Source of the DNA: Muricomes sp049840515
Lineage (GTDB): Bacteria > Bacillota > Clostridia > Lachnospirales > Lachnospiraceae
DNA length: 64,000 nucleotides
Direction: 5' to 3'
Assembly: GCA_049840515.1 (NCBI GenBank)
Contig: JASGKW010000013.1
Coordinates: 1 to 64,000 of the forward strand
A program made the position numbers and the translations under genes. A model generated the notes under the pieces. It was not told the DNA's origin. It searched no databases and worked only from the letters and a program-made list of their open reading frames with translations. Positions 55,170-63,999 of the stretch are shown here, in pieces; positions within the stretch are counted from its first letter, which is position 1, and the number at the start of each line of letters is the position of its first letter.

Positions 55170-55985
55170 TTATTGTTTCAAATCTGCCAGCATTTCCTGT
55201 ACTGTCTTTCCGTTTGCCGGATGATGCTTGTAAGGTGCAATTTCCTGCAAAGGTGTCAGCACAAAATCCCGCTTGTGCACTTCTGCATGAGGGATACACA
55301 ATTCATCCGATTCCAAAATCAAATCGTCATAAAAAATAATATCCAAATCCAATGTTCTTGGCCCCCAGCGGATGATTCGCTCCCTGTTTGCCTCCTGCTC
55401 TATCTGATGTAACAAATCCAATAATTCTTCCGGGGACAATAGTGTTCTAAGCTTCAGGCATCCGTTGAGAAAATCATCCTGATCTGTCACCCCATACGGA
55501 GGCGTAATCAGCCAGGAAGAGGTTTTTACCACATGGCAGCCCGGGGCATCGTTCAACGACTTTACTGCACCGTCTAAATACTGCTGCTTATCCCCCATAT
55601 TGGAGCCAAGTGCAATATATGCCGTATGCCACTGTCTCTCAATTTTTACAGAGACATACTCCAGGGGCAATCCCACCGGAGCCCATGGCTTTTTGACCTC
55701 CAGCTCTATCTTTTCCAAATGCTTTGTGTGCAGAAGTAATTCTTCTGCCAGACTCTCCGCCACCCGCTCAATGAGCTGATATGTGCTTTTCTTCATGTAG
55801 TCATCTATAAATTTGCTGACTTCCCCATAGTGAATGGAGGCTGTCAAATCATCTGTCTTCCCCGCATATCTCGTGTCTGTGTATAAGACTGCAGAAATCA
55901 GAAACTTCTGTCCCAGCACATTTTCCTCGGGAAATACTCCGTGATTCGCAAATACTTCTAAATTTTCTATTTTAATTTTATCCAT
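55170..55985 (-). CDS. folK: Bifunctional dihydroneopterin aldolase / HPPK (FolB-FolK)
   Basis: A 271-residue fusion. Residues 1 to about 118 are FolB (IENLEVFANHGVFPEENVLG, YGEVSKFIDDYM), cleaving dihydroneopterin. Residues about 120-271 are FolK (YIALGSNMGDKQQYL, RWGPRTLDLDIIFYDD, PHAEVHKRDFVLTPLQEI), pyrophosphorylating hydroxymethyl-dihydropterin. The fusion order is common in clostridia. It is the last gene of the folC-folE-HD-folP-folBK operon. Confidence 0.94.
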   Translation of the reverse strand: MDKIKIENLEVFANHGVFPEENVLGQKFLISAVLYTDTRYAGKTDDLTASIHYGEVSKFIDDYMKKSTYQLIERVAESLAEELLLHTKHLEKIELEVKKPWAPVGLPLEYVSVKIERQWHTAYIALGSNMGDKQQYLDGAVKSLNDAPGCHVVKTSSWLITPPYGVTDQDDFLNGCLKLRTLLSPEELLDLLHQIEQEANRERIIRWGPRTLDLDIIFYDDLILESDELCIPHAEVHKRDFVLTPLQEIAPYKHHPANGKTVQEMLADLKQ

Positions 55986-56006
55986 TTTCCCTCCTGACAG
56001 TCTCTC

Positions 56007-56822
56007 CTATACCTCATGCTCTCTTAAAATAGCTTCTGTCATCTGTATGGCACGTTTATTTCCTTTTACATCGTGAACCCTGACAAAAGCACATCCCCTC
56101 ACCATTCCCAGCACTGTGGTTACAAGGGTTCCTTCTTCCCGCTGGTCGGAGGGCAGATTCAAAGTCAAACCAATCACTCCTTTTCTGGAGGTCCCCAGAA
56201 GCACAGGATATCCCAGACCTTTCAGCTTGTCCAGCTCCTTGATAATCTCCAGATTCATCTCATAAGTCTTCCCAAATCCCACCCCGGGGTCCAAAATGAT
56301 TTTATCCTTCTCTATGCCCGCATTTCGGGCAATATCTATACTCACCTGTAAATCTTTCTGCACATCAGACAAAAAACTCTCATACTCTGCTTTCTTCCTG
56401 TTGTGCATCAGACAGCAGGGAATCTTGCTTTCTGAAACTACCTGCGCCATCCTGTCATCATATTTCAGGCCCCAGATATCATTCACCAAATCAGCCCCCG
56501 CCAAAATGGCCTCCCGTGCAACCTTGCTTTTGTAAGTGTCAATGGATATGGGTACATCAAACTCTCTCCGGAGTCTTTCCAGAGCTGGTATCACTCTCTG
56601 AATTTCTTCCTCCTCCGTAATCTGTGTGTGCCCCGGCCGGGTAGATTCTCCGCCTATGTCCAGAATATCGGCTCCGTCCCGAATCATTTCCTGGGCATGT
56701 TTCAGCGCCATATCTATATTGTTGTATTTTCCACCGTCTGAAAAGGAATCTGGTGTTACATTCAAAATCCCCATGATATAGGTGTGGTTTTCTGTATCAA
56801 AATCTCTCTTGCCTATTCTCAT
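56007..56822 (-). CDS. folP: Dihydropteroate synthase
   Basis: Joins p-aminobenzoate to the pterin pyrophosphate. TIM-barrel motifs: YIMGILNVTPDSFSDGGKY, DILDIGGESTRPGHTQI, ISIDTYKSKVA, LVNDIWGLKYD, LDPGVGFGKTYEMN and LLGTSRKGVIG. The start is taken as the ATG at 56822 (MRIGKRDFD) with AAGGGG upstream; an ATG at 56843 and a TTG at 56846 are possible alternatives without good sites. About 271 residues. Confidence 0.93.
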   Translation of the reverse strand: MRIGKRDFDTENHTYIMGILNVTPDSFSDGGKYNNIDMALKHAQEMIRDGADILDIGGESTRPGHTQITEEEEIQRVIPALERLRREFDVPISIDTYKSKVAREAILAGADLVNDIWGLKYDDRMAQVVSESKIPCCLMHNRKKAEYESFLSDVQKDLQVSIDIARNAGIEKDKIILDPGVGFGKTYEMNLEIIKELDKLKGLGYPVLLGTSRKGVIGLTLNLPSDQREEGTLVTTVLGMVRGCAFVRVHDVKGNKRAIQMTEAILREHEV

Positions 56823-56864
56823 ATTTGCTGTGTTCCCCTTCATCAATAAAATTTACTTATCCAT

Positions 56865-57347
56865 CTAGTATTCAATTTCTGCATTCTTTTTTTCGCTGCT
56901 CCAATTACATTGAGCTTCTGCCGGACAGGCATAGCAGGCTCTGGATAATTTATCACTCTCATATAAAAGCCGCCCCAATTTTGTCATATTGGGAGCAAAC
57001 CTTCTATGTTCCAGAATTGCCTCAAGAATTGCTTCCTTTTCTTCCGGGGAAAACATATCGACATCGTTCAATATCATCTCCCCTATTTCCCGTCCCGCCT
57101 TCTCATGCGGAATTCCCTTATCATACTGACTGAACTTCCCAATGTCATGAAGCAGAGCCGCGGCATAGATAACCTCTTTTTTCAGCCCCATGTTCCCCTC
57201 CAAATTGCGGATGTAGGCAATTCGCGCTACATCTAGAAGGTGAGGCATCTGATGTCTGCAAAATTCACGGTTTTCTTCCGCAGACTCCAATTTTTTATAA
57301 TTCTCCGCATAAAGAGGATGCCGTCTGATTTTTTGCAGTACTTCCAT
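56865..57347 (-). CDS. HD-domain phosphohydrolase in the folate operon
   Basis: A 160-residue metal-dependent HD hydrolase. Metal ligands appear in CRHQMPHLLDVARIAY, ALLHDIGKFSQYD (HD pair), GIPHEKAGREIGEMIL and ILEHRRFAPN. It ends with a Cys-rich motif ACYACPAEAQCNWS. It lies 10 bases after folE and 42 before folP. No folate operon gene here encodes a known dihydroneopterin triphosphate pyrophosphatase, so this protein is a candidate for that dephosphorylation; the activity is inferred only. Confidence 0.8.
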   Translation of the reverse strand: MEVLQKIRRHPLYAENYKKLESAEENREFCRHQMPHLLDVARIAYIRNLEGNMGLKKEVIYAAALLHDIGKFSQYDKGIPHEKAGREIGEMILNDVDMFSPEEKEAILEAILEHRRFAPNMTKLGRLLYESDKLSRACYACPAEAQCNWSSEKKNAEIEY

Positions 57348-57357
57348 ATAAAACCTC

Positions 57358-57912
57358 TTATTTTATCATCTGAAAAAACAGGTTTACAAGTTCCTGGTTC
57401 TTCTGAAACTCTCCCCGCTTTACAACAGTGGCCGTCTTGCTGCCGGGCTTCTTAATCCCCCGCATTGTCATGCACATATGCTCTGCCTCAAGCATCACAA
57501 GAACACCCCTTGGTTTCAGATGCTCCATTAATGCATCCGCAATCTGCGCGGTAAGCTGCTCCTGCAGCTGCAGTCTTCTCGCAAAAACTTCCACTGTTCT
57601 TGCAAGTTTGCTCAGGCCTGCCACCTTTCCATCCGGGATATAGGCGATATGCGCCTTTCCGTAAAAAGGCAGAAGGTGGTGTTCACATGTAGAGTAAAAG
57701 GTGATATCTTTTTCCACCACAATTTCATGGGTTCCTGTAAAAAATGCTTTTCCAAGATGCTGTGCCGCATCCTCCCCCATGCCCCCGCATATTTCTTCAT
57801 ACATCCGGGCAATCCTCTCCGGAGTCTCTATAAGCCCCTCACGGTTTACATCTTCTCCAATCCCTTCCAGCAAAAGCCTGACTCCCTGCTTTATCTTTTC
57901 CTCATTCATCAT
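57358..57912 (-). CDS. folE: GTP cyclohydrolase I
   Basis: Converts GTP to dihydroneopterin triphosphate. Motifs: LIETPERIARMYEEI, the zinc and catalytic segment STCEHHLLPFYGKAHIAYIP, VAGLSKLARTVEVFARRLQ, LEAEHMCMTMRGIKKPGS (Cys ligand) and TATVVKRGEF. 184 residues, normal for the type IA enzyme. It lies 15 bases downstream of folC. Confidence 0.95.
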   Translation of the reverse strand: MMNEEKIKQGVRLLLEGIGEDVNREGLIETPERIARMYEEICGGMGEDAAQHLGKAFFTGTHEIVVEKDITFYSTCEHHLLPFYGKAHIAYIPDGKVAGLSKLARTVEVFARRLQLQEQLTAQIADALMEHLKPRGVLVMLEAEHMCMTMRGIKKPGSKTATVVKRGEFQKNQELVNLFFQMIK

Positions 57913-57927
57913 TTTGTCTCTCCTATC

Positions 57928-59205
57928 CTATCCGACCAGCTCTCTTACCTGTCCCAGATAAGACAGAGAGCCAAATGCCAGTATTACATCATTTTCTCTG
58001 GCAGAAATACAGGCGGCCTTCACCGCCGATGCTATATCCTGCTTCGCCTCGGTGTTTTTACAGTAGCGCTGCACTGCATCTTTCAACGCCTCCGCGCTCA
58101 GGCTTCTTTTTAAATCCGGAAGCTCCACTGTATAAATCTTATCCGCCAGAGGTGCCATAATTCTTGCTATTTTATCATATTCCTTATCCTGGAATACACC
58201 CATAATAAAAATCAGACGATTTCCCTTAAAATAGCGCTCCACAGACTCCCTGAGTCTGATGGCTGCATCTTCATTGTGAGCCCCATCTATGAAAAACAAG
58301 GGATTTCGATTAATGCACGTAAACCTCCCCGGCCATCTTGTCTTGCCGAACCCAGCCCTCACAGCCTGGTCGGAAATAAAGTATCCAGACTCTCTTAACA
58401 CATCCATCAGTTCCAGTACCGTCACTGCATTTTCAATCTGATGTCTGCCTGCCAGAGAAATATCAATATTTTCCATTTTCCCGTAGGAAAAACACTGTCC
58501 GCTCCATCCTTCTTTGCTGATTCTCACATCTTCCAGACGGACAGTGCGCATACTGCACTGCATGTCCTCTGCCTTCCGGCTTAATATCCCTAAAACCTCC
58601 TGCTTTTGGGGGGCTGTCACAACAGAACATCCCGGCTTTATAATTCCTGCTTTATTTTCTGCTATTTCTTCCAGCGTATCGCCAAGAAATCCCATGTGGT
58701 CTCTGCTGATGGATGCGAACACCGCAGCCACTGTATTTCTCACAATATTCGTGGCATCCAGTCTGCCGCCCAAACCAGTCTCGAGAACCACAAAATCACA
58801 TTTCATTTTGCGGAAATATAAAAAAGCTACCGCCGTCTCTGCTTCAAATACAGTGGGACTTCCCTTGCCCCCCGCTTCCACACGTGCAATAGCTCTTTGA
58901 ACCTCTTCCACTAATTCTGCGAAATCATCTTCTGGTATCCATTCTCCGTCTACCTGAATCCGCTCCAAATAGGAAACCACTGTTGGTGAAACATATCTTC
59001 CTGTTCTGTATCCAGCCTCACTTAATATTGTAGAAGTGTATGCAAGTACAGACCCCTTGCCATTTGTTCCTGCGATATGTATGAATTTTAAATCATCCTG
59101 GGGATTCCCCAGTTCATCCAACAAACTCCGAATCATATCCAAGCCAAGTACACTTCCGTATTTCGACACTTCGTCTAAATATACCCTTGCTTCTTTATAA
59201 GTCAC
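57928..59205 (-). CDS. folC: Folylpolyglutamate / dihydrofolate synthase
   Basis: A Mur-ligase-like enzyme adding glutamate to folates. Motifs: FIHIAGTNGKGSVLAYTS (P-loop at about 46-52), ETGLGGRLDATNIV, ISRDHMGFLGDTLEEIA, KAGIIKPG, the HQIENAVTVLELM segment and FIDGAHNEDA. 425 residues. First gene of the folate operon; no clear promoter element was identified in the 74 bases upstream. Confidence 0.94.
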   Translation of the reverse strand: MTYKEARVYLDEVSKYGSVLGLDMIRSLLDELGNPQDDLKFIHIAGTNGKGSVLAYTSTILSEAGYRTGRYVSPTVVSYLERIQVDGEWIPEDDFAELVEEVQRAIARVEAGGKGSPTVFEAETAVAFLYFRKMKCDFVVLETGLGGRLDATNIVRNTVAAVFASISRDHMGFLGDTLEEIAENKAGIIKPGCSVVTAPQKQEVLGILSRKAEDMQCSMRTVRLEDVRISKEGWSGQCFSYGKMENIDISLAGRHQIENAVTVLELMDVLRESGYFISDQAVRAGFGKTRWPGRFTCINRNPLFFIDGAHNEDAAIRLRESVERYFKGNRLIFIMGVFQDKEYDKIARIMAPLADKIYTVELPDLKRSLSAEALKDAVQRYCKNTEAKQDIASAVKAACISARENDVILAFGSLSYLGQVRELVG

Positions 59206-59279
59206 GTTTTTTTGTTTCCTTTCCTCTCATGTTAATTATACCTGTCACTTTTGTCAATCATAGCACCAAATCCGCTTTA

Positions 59280-59799
59280 TCACAAGGGGAAGTGTGAAAA
59301 TTCCGCATCTGGATAATGGGATTCTGTATAAAGAGGATTATCCAACGCTAAGTTAAAGTACTCTTCAGTATTTTTGGAATCTCCGGCGTCATTTTTTGCA
59401 GCATCCACCACTTTCCACTGTCCGTCTATCTTGACATAATTCCATGCACAACTGTCCCCTGAGGCATTCTCCCCGGTCACATAAACACAATCCAGCCCCG
59501 CTGCCATTCCCAGTGCTGCAAACGCTTTTGCATAGCCCTCGGACACACCTTTATTCTTCTGTAATACGCCTTTCACACCAAATGAGTCCCCACAATTTCG
59601 GTATTGTCCGCCAGATATTGATTGATTGCTGCCGCCTTTTCCAGGTCAGTCATATCATCTTTAATCACTTTGGCTGTTATATCAGCAATTTCACTCTGGA
59701 GCTTTTCTGCATCTCCTGCTTTCCAATCACTGTATTCAATCTGCAGCAGCCTCTGACCAACAGAATAATAGAAATATTCATAAATCTTCCATTTAAACT
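59280..59799 (-). pseudogene. Decayed transglutaminase-like gene
   Basis: Two frames together resemble the C-terminal half of the transglutaminase-like protein at 62980-63999. The first (FYYSVGQRLLQIEYSDWKAG to INQYLADNT) stops near 59580. The second has GVLQKNKGVSEGYAKAFAAL, ENASGDSCAWNYVKI and DNPLYTESHYPDAEF. Compared with the intact copy it lacks the N-terminal half and about 30 internal residues. It has also lost the catalytic Cys (now Ser in GVSEGYAKAF) and His (now Cys in DSCAWNYV). Not expected to be active. Confidence 0.75.
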
Positions 59800-59816
59800 A
59801 ATTGTAACATATACAC

Positions 59817-59866
59817 GAGAAAACAGCATTGAATATTTATACATCTATATCCAATGCTGTTTTCTC
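59817..59866. terminator. 15-bp inverted repeat downstream of the ABC exporter
   Basis: GAGAAAACAGCATTG (59817-59831) and its exact complement (59852-59866) flank a 20-base A/T-rich loop, 14 bases after the ABC transporter stop. There is no strong T tract on the minus strand, so it may terminate weakly or protect the 3' end. Confidence 0.55.
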
Positions 59867-59880
59867 AAATTTTAAGGTAC

Positions 59881-61671
59881 TTACCCTGCGAATATTGGCA
59901 TTTCAATTTTAAACTGTTCGCTCACATATTTTGCATAGGTTTCATGTATTTTTACCAGTTCATCATGATGGCCTGAGCCTGTCACCTGACCCTTTTCGAT
60001 AAAGTAAATCTTATCACTGTCTACAATTGTAGCCAGCCGGTGGGCAATAACCAGAGTCGTGCGGCCCTTCATCAGGTTTGATAAGGCATCCTGTACTTTC
60101 ATTTCTGACTCTGAGTCAAGACTTGCAGTCGCCTCATCAAGCATCAGAATTTTAGGGTTGCGCAAAAAGGCACGTGCAATGGCAATTCGCTGGCGCTGAC
60201 CGCCGGAAATTTTTACACCTCTCTCCCCCACCTCTGTATCTAATTTCTTGGGCATCTCCTCCACAAAATTTCGGGCAAATGCCAGTTCCAATACCTGCCA
60301 GAGCTGTTCATCTGAAAATGTGCCGCCCAATCCGTATGTAAGATTATCACGGATTGTTCCTGCCATAATCGCTGAATCTTGTGATACAAACCCAATTTGT
60401 CTGCGGTAGTCGGTCAACTGTATATCCTTAATGTTGGTATCTCCAAATTTAATCGCACCGCTTGTGGGGTCGTAAAATCGTTCAAGCAAACTAAATACGG
60501 TTGATTTTCCTCCCCCCGACGGACCCGCAAAAGCAATAATCTGGTTGGGTTTTGCCTCAAATGATACATCTTTTAAAATGAGTTCCTCCGGGTCATCAGC
60601 ATATGCAAAGTCCACATGTTCAACATTTAAAACTTTATCAGTTAAATCAACTGGAGCGCCGGATTCAAAATCTTCAGGTTCTGCATCCAATAACTCCTGC
60701 ACACGTCTGGTAGACCCTGCAGCCTTTGCCATCTCGGAGAGCAGTGTTGCGATGATAGGCATTGCCCCAATCAAATTGAACAGATACATCAGGAAACTCA
60801 TTAACGTTCCAATCGCCATTGCCCCAACTGCAATACGGTGCATACCATAGGCGAGCAAACCAAATACCATACTCATGAATACCATCATCATAATTGGCTG
60901 CATTGTCGCATCAAATACTGCTTCTTTTCTCCCGATTTTAAATAAACGGTCAACCTCTTTGCCTGCACGGTTTTGCGCCTGTTTCTCGGCATTTGATGTT
61001 TTCACCAGACGAATTTCATTCAATGTCTCACTTGCAATACCGTTAAACAGGGCCAGTGCATCCTGGCGCTGATGCCCAACTTTTGTTCCAAATGTCATCA
61101 TTGGAATCATAAACAAAATCACGATTGGAACAGCAATAACCATAGCAAGCGTCATATGCCAATCCATTCTTATCATCATATAAATGGTTCCTACAACTGT
61201 AATAATACTTGCAAGAGTCTGCGGAAAAGTTGAGGCAAGCAACTGCTTCACCTGTGTAGTATCGTTTACCAGGCGGCTTGAAATTTCTCCAGCCTTTACA
61301 GTATCAAAGTAACTTACCTGCAAAATGGTTAATTTCTTCCACAACCGTTTGCGCAGATTTTGAATCACGTTCTCGCCAAAAATACCGAGAACAGTCCCGC
61401 CAATTCCTGAAATGATAGCCGATGCCACAAATAATCCGACGACCTTTCCAAGCAATGGATAATCAACACCCTTAGAAAAGTTGTTAACCAGTGAAGATGC
61501 CATCTTTGGTACATAAACCTGCACCCCAGAACTGATTGCGAGCAGGATAACTCCTATGAATAATAATACATATTTTGGTTTTGTTGTTCTAATTAAAGAA
61601 ATAAATTTATTAAAGTTAAATTTTGTCTGATCTTTTCTGACTGTATCTTCAAAGCCTCTTCCGCCATCCAT
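59881..61671 (-). CDS. ABC-type exporter, fused permease and ATPase
   Basis: A 596-residue half-transporter of the LmrA/BmrA (ABCB) type. Six helices lie in residues about 30-330. The C-terminal ATPase has Walker A FAGPSGGGKSTVF, Q-loop IGFVSQDSAI, signature KISGGQRQRIAIARA, Walker B ILMLDEATASLDS and switch VIAHRLATI. Homodimers export drugs, peptides or lipids; the substrate is not evident. The ATG lies two bases after the stop of a MarR gene, which presumably represses it. Confidence 0.9.
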   Translation of the reverse strand: MDGGRGFEDTVRKDQTKFNFNKFISLIRTTKPKYVLLFIGVILLAISSGVQVYVPKMASSLVNNFSKGVDYPLLGKVVGLFVASAIISGIGGTVLGIFGENVIQNLRKRLWKKLTILQVSYFDTVKAGEISSRLVNDTTQVKQLLASTFPQTLASIITVVGTIYMMIRMDWHMTLAMVIAVPIVILFMIPMMTFGTKVGHQRQDALALFNGIASETLNEIRLVKTSNAEKQAQNRAGKEVDRLFKIGRKEAVFDATMQPIMMMVFMSMVFGLLAYGMHRIAVGAMAIGTLMSFLMYLFNLIGAMPIIATLLSEMAKAAGSTRRVQELLDAEPEDFESGAPVDLTDKVLNVEHVDFAYADDPEELILKDVSFEAKPNQIIAFAGPSGGGKSTVFSLLERFYDPTSGAIKFGDTNIKDIQLTDYRRQIGFVSQDSAIMAGTIRDNLTYGLGGTFSDEQLWQVLELAFARNFVEEMPKKLDTEVGERGVKISGGQRQRIAIARAFLRNPKILMLDEATASLDSESEMKVQDALSNLMKGRTTLVIAHRLATIVDSDKIYFIEKGQVTGSGHHDELVKIHETYAKYVSEQFKIEMPIFAG

Positions 61672-61673
61672 TT

Positions 61674-62285
61674 CTATTTACGACCTCTCTTCCAATTTTC
61701 AAATCCGCCGAACCTTCCATCGAAATCATGCCGGCCATATCTGTCAAAACCGCCAAACCCACTGCGTTCCATCATCTGCTCACGGGCGCGTCCAAGGTGG
61801 GCACTCATTTTACTGAAACGTTCCCAATGCTTATCGTTGCTAAACACCTGCTTCAGTTTTTCCTGGAATTCTTTCCCCGAAATATTTTCTACCATTCTTC
61901 CGAGATAGTCATTTAATTGTTCAAGCTCTTCATCAGAAAATTCCTTGAACAGAACATCCTTCAATGTGGCACCCAGGGCGCTGTGCTGAGCTAAGCTTTC
62001 ACGTCCTTTATCTGTAATCCTTACAAAAGTTACACGGGAATCATTCTCTGATTTTTCCCTCACCGCTGTACCTGCCTCCTCCAGCTTCTTAATGATTTGT
62101 GTCACACTTGACGGCTTAATATCAAGCACTTCTGAAATCCGCCCTGCAGTGACATCCTCCTCCCTTGCCAGAAGCTTCAAAGTTTCAAGAGTATTATCCA
62201 CCTTCTCCTCCACCTCATTTACAAAGATAAAAAATGGTTGATGTGCAATTTCCGTTAATTTTTCTAATATTTGATTTTTATTCAT
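61674..62285 (-). CDS. MarR family regulator of the adjacent ABC exporter
   Basis: A 203-residue winged-helix regulator: VTAGRISEVLDIKPSSVTQI (helix-turn-helix) and EKSENDSRVTFVRITDKGR (wing). It carries an unusual C-terminal tail rich in Gly, Phe, Arg and Asp (SGFGGFDRYGRHDFDGRFGG). Together with the exporter it forms an autoregulated two-gene unit; two operator-like palindromes overlap the promoter. A ligand that is also an export substrate is likely, by analogy. Confidence 0.87.
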   Translation of the reverse strand: MNKNQILEKLTEIAHQPFFIFVNEVEEKVDNTLETLKLLAREEDVTAGRISEVLDIKPSSVTQIIKKLEEAGTAVREKSENDSRVTFVRITDKGRESLAQHSALGATLKDVLFKEFSDEELEQLNDYLGRMVENISGKEFQEKLKQVFSNDKHWERFSKMSAHLGRAREQMMERSGFGGFDRYGRHDFDGRFGGFENWKRGRK

Positions 62286-62309
62286 AATTCAGCCCTCCAA
62301 ATATTTTAT

Positions 62310-62372
62310 TTAGTTTATTTGTCAACTAACAAAATATACTTTACTCCTTTTTATTTTGTTTGTCAACACAAA
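62310..62372 (-). promoter_or_regulatory. Promoter and twin operators of the MarR-ABC unit
   Basis: TTGACA (plus-strand 62361-62366) and TAAAGT (62338-62343), 17 bases apart. The palindrome TTTGTTTGTCAACACAAA (62355-62372) overlaps the -35. TTAGTTTATTTGTCAACTAA (62310-62329) lies downstream of the -10. Both contain the core TTGTCAAC, suggesting two MarR dimer sites. Confidence 0.7.
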
Positions 62373-62386
62373 AACTAAATAAATTA

Positions 62387-62418
62387 AAGGATAGCTGCCA
62401 AGCGGTCAACTATCCCTT
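62387..62418 (-). terminator. Probable terminator after the 129-aa protein gene
   Basis: GGATAG (62389-62394) pairs with CTATCC (62410-62415), extended by flanking A/G and C/T bases. On the minus strand TTTAATTT follows. Weak to moderate. Confidence 0.45.
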
Positions 62419-62446
62419 AATATTACTATTATTCACATAAGCTATC

Positions 62447-62836
62447 TTACATTGATATATAGAAATGAAATAAAAATTTCTTATTATCACGCGTCACTTT
62501 ATAGATACCTAAGTTCTTTTCCGGGTCATTTTTTATGCGATATAAAAATGGACATATTTTCTCCCCCACATTGGAATCCTCGAAATAAAGTTCTTCTACA
62601 TAGACAGTGTCCAGAGGTTTTGTATTGATAAAATAAAAATATCCCCACTGATTGGCATGAGAAAACACGGATGCAACAGCAAGCACATCATATATTTCTT
62701 TGCCTGAAGCTGATGCTTTATCAGGAATCTTTCTCCCCACCAATATTCCATCCGAGGAAACAAGTACTGGGGGCATATTGTATATTAGAATCAACATTAA
62801 AATAATCAGCATCACAGTAATCTTCTTTTTCATCAA
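62447..62836 (-). CDS. Hypothetical signal-anchored protein (129 aa)
   Basis: A 129-residue protein starting MMKKKITVMLIILMLILIYN, a signal peptide or membrane anchor without a lipobox Cys, followed by a soluble domain. Segments include GREIYD-like GKEIYDVLAVASVFSHANQWG and LYFEDSNVGEKICPFLY, ending KKFLFHFYISM. I do not recognise the family. It lies between the MarR-ABC unit and a transglutaminase-like gene and has its own terminators on both sides. Confidence 0.6.
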   Translation of the reverse strand: MMKKKITVMLIILMLILIYNMPPVLVSSDGILVGRKIPDKASASGKEIYDVLAVASVFSHANQWGYFYFINTKPLDTVYVEELYFEDSNVGEKICPFLYRIKNDPEKNLGIYKVTRDNKKFLFHFYISM

Positions 62837-62900
62837 AGCCTCTTCCTTTTCCTGGTAACTATAAGCTTATTATGTGTCAGTAAAGTAAAAGTTACTCAAC

Positions 62901-62944
62901 AAAAACAGGGATAGTCAGCTGCATGGCTGGCTATCCCTGTTTTT
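62901..62944 (-). terminator. Terminator of the transglutaminase-like gene
   Basis: A 19-bp stem (AAAAACAGGGATAGTCAGC with its complement, one mismatch) and six-base loop, with A and T runs on either side, 36 bases beyond the stop. Confidence 0.85.
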
Positions 62945-62979
62945 TTAATATAGATAATAATTACTTGCGAAAAACAAAA

Positions 62980-63999
62980 TTATTGTGCAGGATATTCTGC
63001 TGCAAATTCGGCGTCCGGGTAATGAGATTCTGTGTAAAGAGGGTCATTTAAGGCTAGATTAAAATATTCCTCGCTGTTCCCGGAATCTGTTGTATCATTC
63101 CATGTGACATCCATTACCCTCCACTGGCCGTCTATTTTTACATAATTCCATGCATGGCTGTCTCCCGATGAACTTTCACCTGTTATATAAGCACATTCCA
63201 GACCAGCCTGTGTTCCCAGAAGTTCAAATGCTTTTGCATAGCTGGCGCAAACCCCTGTTTTGTTTATAAGGACGCCCTTTGCCTCATAAACATCGTTGTA
63301 AGGTAAGATAAACTTTGCATAAGCCTCGCTCTTCTCTTCAGGGCTTGCTGAGCTCTCAAGCACCTTTGTATATTCTTTGTTCTGTGCGTACGCATCATAA
63401 TCGTACTCTGCATTGTCCACCAGATATTGGTTGAGCGCCTCAGCTTTTTCCAAATCACTCATACTGTCGTTGATTACTTCATCCACGACACTGACAACTT
63501 TGTTCTGCATTTCTTCAAGCTCGCCCTCTTTCCAGTCATCGTACCTGACCTGTATCAGCTTTTTCTCATCGGAATAATAGTAACTCAGAATTGAAGGCAG
63601 CAGAAGATTCTTTTCTTTCACCGCTGTAATTGCCCTGCCCAGGGCATTGCCCTCCTGCCCCTGGGGGAAATTACTCATATCAATAAATTCCTTGCCTGCA
63701 TAAAAGTTTGCGGCCAGATACTCTTCCAGCGCGGAATCCGCGATAACCTTAACCGGAACCTCCGGAACACTGTCCGAATACAATGCTTTGTCTACCTCTA
63801 TTTCCTTTGCATTCTCGACTACGACTCTTTCTTCCAGGGTACCTGTCAGACTCGCTTTCTCAATACCTGCAATTTTCTCATCCATCAATTTCATATAATC
63901 CTCGGCAGGGTCTGTGACACTAAATGAGCCGGTAAAAATGGAATGACTGAGCTGATAGGGAATCTCCATAGAATAAGTTTTATTATAAGACAACTCCAT
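62980..63999 (-). CDS. Transglutaminase-like domain protein, 5' end outside the window
   Basis: At least 339 residues of a protein with a C-terminal transglutaminase-like (papain-fold) domain. Predicted triad: Cys in GVCASYAKAFELL, His in SSGDSHAWNYVKI and Asp in WRVMDVTWND, followed by EEYFNLALNDPLYTESHYPD. The N-terminal half (residues 1-150) is beta-rich and unassigned. No signal peptide or ribosome site is visible at the window edge, so the real start is probably further upstream. Clostridial relatives are usually exported and may act as proteases or crosslinkers; the substrate is unknown. Confidence 0.8.
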   Translation of the reverse strand: MELSYNKTYSMEIPYQLSHSIFTGSFSVTDPAEDYMKLMDEKIAGIEKASLTGTLEERVVVENAKEIEVDKALYSDSVPEVPVKVIADSALEEYLAANFYAGKEFIDMSNFPQGQEGNALGRAITAVKEKNLLLPSILSYYYSDEKKLIQVRYDDWKEGELEEMQNKVVSVVDEVINDSMSDLEKAEALNQYLVDNAEYDYDAYAQNKEYTKVLESSASPEEKSEAYAKFILPYNDVYEAKGVLINKTGVCASYAKAFELLGTQAGLECAYITGESSSGDSHAWNYVKIDGQWRVMDVTWNDTTDSGNSEEYFNLALNDPLYTESHYPDAEFAAEYPAQ

